DNA of 64,000 nt, from the NCBI GenBank assembly GCA_945910005.1, contig OX246747.1:2526254-2590253 (forward strand), read 5' to 3'. Positions 61,923 through 64,000 of this stretch are shown piece by piece. The notes below the pieces were generated by a model. The model was not told the DNA's origin. It did not search any database and saw only the letters and a program-made list of their open reading frames with translations. The position numbers and the translations under genes are program-made. Every line of letters starts with the position of its first letter. The first letter of the stretch is position 1. Origin of the DNA: Isoperla grammatica (lineage: Eukaryota > Arthropoda > Insecta > Plecoptera > Perlodidae).

Positions 61923-63099
61923 CTAAAAGGATCCGTGAATGGGAGCTTGTGGGGTCCTTTTCAGGCGTCTAGATGTCGAATTGCCCTTGGTATTCTGTTC
62001 GGGGTTTGGTTTAATACACTTTGGTGCAGGTTTACTTTGTTCGTGGTTTCCTTTAACAGTCTCTGTCGTCAAATCAGGCGTTTCTTTTTGTTTAATGATC
62101 GATATCAGTTCCTGGATTTGGTCACGCTGTTCCTTCATTTGCTCAGCTTGTTCAGCAAGTTGTTGTTGCAGTTGTTTTTGGACCTCAAGCAACGTTTTGA
62201 TGGTCTCCTTAAGTTGAGCATTCTCTTGATCTTTAATTTCATTGCGAGCTGCTGATGATGCATGTTGGATGGCGACAACATGTGAAAATGAAAAAGGTAG
62301 GTTTGTGGGTGGCTTCATGACGTTGTACCTACGTTTTGCCTCATTGATTGGGACCCGTTCCAGGGTCATAATTTCTTGGATTTTCCTCTCCTCGATCCAC
62401 CTCGGGCAATCTCGGGAGGAGGCAATGTGGGGACCTTGGCAACTAACGCATTTTGTTGGGGATGTGCAGGCAGTGTCTTCATGGTAATCAAGACCACAAA
62501 CCCGGCAAGTAGGCGCGTTCTTACAATGGTTTTTTTGTATGACCAAATCTTTGGCAGGTGAAACATCTCATGGGATTAGGTACGTACGTTTTAACGTCCA
62601 GGATGCGGAAACCAGCAACTATCTTGTTCGGGAGTTTGGGGGTTCTGAAGGTGAGAATAATTGTTGCGGTTGGCTTAAGTTGACCATCAATGCGTGATTT
62701 AATACGGTACAAATCAATAACACCTTGGGGGGCAAGTTCTTCTTTTATCTCTTCGTCGCTTGCGTACAATAAATCGGGACATCTTATGACTCCCTTGGAT
62801 GTGTTTAAGCTGGTGTTAGGCTTAACCGAGATGTTAAAGCGGTTGCCAAATGACGTTGCCTTGGATAATAATTCGGATTGTTTATCCGAAGTCGTTTCCA
62901 CTAGAATAGTGCCATTACGTAGCTTTCTGGCATTTTTCCCGGTGCCTGCAATGCATTGAAGAGCTTTGACAATAACAAAGGGCGACTCTGTAAGAAACGA
63001 TTTTTCGTCCTCTCGTTGAATAACAAAAAATCGTGGCTGAGTTTCAGTAGTAGTAAATGACTTAAGTACAGTATCTAGCGTGATCGGGGTGTCGAACAA
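61923..63099 (-). pseudogene. LINE ORF1: RRM-like part, three zinc knuckles, coiled coil, one frameshift
   Basis: The first part (63,099-62,521) begins MFDTPITLDTVLKSF, has ALQCIAGTGKNARKLRNGTI, and ends MRCFTCQRFGHTKK. The second (from about 62,540) continues with CRVCGLDYHEDTAC, CVSCQGPHIASSRDC and IEERKIQEIMTLERVPINEA. It then has a coiled coil NAQLKETIKTLLEVQKQLQQ and a basic end. The two frames differ by one base at a run of seven A (about 62,537), so the shift is either a decay event or a sequencing error. ORF1 binds element RNA and chaperones nucleic acid. Confidence 0.8.
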
Positions 63100-63190
63100 A
63101 GATCGGGGACGTTTGTTGCTTTTTATAGCGTTGGTGTATTAGATTGAAGGGGGATGGGGGTTCCCAGGGGCGTGGTTTGTGCTGGAAGCC

Positions 63191-63845
63191 ATGGTTAATT
63201 GGGGACAACCTACAAAAGTTTCCCGGAATGACAGACTCAACTAACCCGTGTTGGTTCTACCACATAGGGCCTTGTAAACGGAACAGGGTCTATTTCATGG
63301 GGCAGCTAGACATGACAACATACACCATTCATGAAGTAGAGCCAGTTAACGATTTCTGCGTGCATCAGGAGGTATGTAGGAAAGTGCTAATTTCACGTCC
63401 GGATGGGACACAGACGCAATCAGCCTTCTAACAGTGCAGTTGCCCCCCGGCCCTGGGACGGTGCCTAGAGGGACCTCCTGCACTGGGCATACAACCGACG
63501 CAATCTGTGCCCAAGCCCAAGTGCTGTCAAATCAATCAGAGAGTCGAATCATAACCTAATCATTGCTAGGGTCGTCATCAGGGGAACCAGCCGTAAACAA
63601 CCATTTCGGGGGGGGGGGACTGGTGGGCGTTTGGATCGCAAAGAGGGCCGGCACGGATGAGGAAGAAGGTAATGAAAGTAAGAAGAGAAAGGATGATGAA
63701 GACAAAATGAAGAAAGTGATGATTAACGATGTGCACGAGAGCCCTCTTTGCGGGCACCGGTCACCACGAGGAGGGACCCACCTCGACCGGTCCGTGAGCA
63801 AGAGTCCGCGCCGCTGCACAAACGTAGCACACATGACAGTTATAA
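63191..63845. other. No recognisable gene
   Basis: A G-run of 11 at about 63,609-63,619 and a Lys/Glu/Asp-rich plus-strand frame (63,563-63,889) without family motif. Confidence 0.4.
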
Positions 63846-64000
63846 ACAAACTTTCGGACGCAATTCATATGCAAACATTTTCTCATTAGTTTTTCTATGT
63901 ATTGTGTAGATTGGTGTCTGAAACCAAACCCTTCTAAGTGCACAGTTCTTACAATAACACACAGGAAACAACATATTGAGTATGATTATTACTTAATGAA
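63846..64000 (+). pseudogene. LINE reverse transcriptase fragment, cut by the window edge
   Basis: Plus-strand frames give KLSDAIHMQ and, after a frame change, FSMYCVDWCLKPNPSKCTVL followed by HRKQHIEYDYYL. This is the region after the YADD box of CR1/RTE/L2-like LINE reverse transcriptases (WC..L.LN..KC). One frameshift. The rest would lie beyond 64,000. Confidence 0.55.

Larger units (their letters stand above)
61095..63190 (-). mobile_element. 5' half of an I-clade LINE
   Basis: The minus-strand order is 5' UTR (to about 63,190), ORF1 with zinc knuckles, and the start of ORF2 with the AP endonuclease. It is cut off by the foldback element at 61,094. ORF1 and endonuclease types fit the I-clade LINE whose 3' half is at 14.6 kb, but identity of the two families is inferred. 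Confidence 0.8.

Noticed and set aside
62521..62560. Programmed ribosomal frameshift in LINE ORF1
   Set aside because: The shift needed at the A run is +1 (or -2), not the usual -1, and no stimulatory structure was seen. Decay or error is simpler.

Overview
This window looks like intergenic or intron-rich DNA from an animal nuclear genome, most likely a non-model invertebrate. I see no bacterial operons. There are GT-AG style exon edges, and almost every recognisable protein belongs to an animal transposable element. These include I-clade, CR1/L2-like and R2-superclade LINEs, a Penelope-like element, Ty1/copia and Ty3/gypsy, Harbinger, Tigger/pogo, hAT and a Helitron-type helicase. At least two abundant SINE families are also present. 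The species cannot be named from the sequence alone. One assembly gap of 200 N lies at 55,542-55,741.

0-17 kb: SINE copies and fragments lie among low-information DNA, with a degenerate Penelope-like end near 1.05 kb and a 47-bp palindrome-bearing tandem array at 4.0-4.6 kb. There are remnants of an I-clade LINE (6.7-7.3 kb), a Harbinger transposase, a Ulp1-like protease with a PHD finger, and an SGNH-hydrolase-like piece. A well preserved but 5'-truncated I-clade LINE with RNase H (14.56-16.66 kb) sits between two exon-like pieces of what may be one minus-strand gene. 17-34 kb: an internally deleted Ty3/gypsy element keeps both LTRs and a 4-bp target duplication. Further features are a LINE ORF1 fragment, a 335-bp tandem repeat, a Tigger pseudogene, and several SINEs with clear target-site duplications. 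A minus-strand multi-exon gene candidate carries a 1.8-kb minisatellite of 39-bp units that lack stop codons in all six frames.

34-47 kb is the richest part. A structurally complete Ty1/copia element, with LTRs that look identical, a PBS, a PPT, a 1352-codon ORF and a CCCAA target duplication, has landed inside a SINE. Next comes a Penelope-like element with RT and GIY-YIG domains and a hammerhead ribozyme downstream. Then two different R2-superclade elements lie head to tail, each with its 3' end abutting the start of the R2 target site of 28S rDNA (24 bp in one case, 69 bp in the other), although the surrounding DNA is not rDNA.

47-64 kb: this part holds a gypsy leader and gag fragment, a hAT fragment, and a paralogue of the 27.8-29.1 kb segment that lacks its SINEs. 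It also holds a PHD/SGNH LINE ORF1, a Helitron-like helicase fragment, a CR1/L2-like endonuclease domain, a Harbinger N-terminus, a 354-bp foldback element and the 5' half of an I-clade LINE. The right edge cuts a LINE reverse transcriptase.

How the parts relate: the I-clade LINE encodes the kind of machinery that could move the SINEs, because its 3' end and the SINE tails share a GTTAA core followed by an ATCA repeat. Nested insertions give a relative order of events (tandem repeat, then SINE, then copia; R2 composite formed through 28S, then moved). No confidently functional host gene is visible. The 30.9-33.4 kb candidate is the best one.
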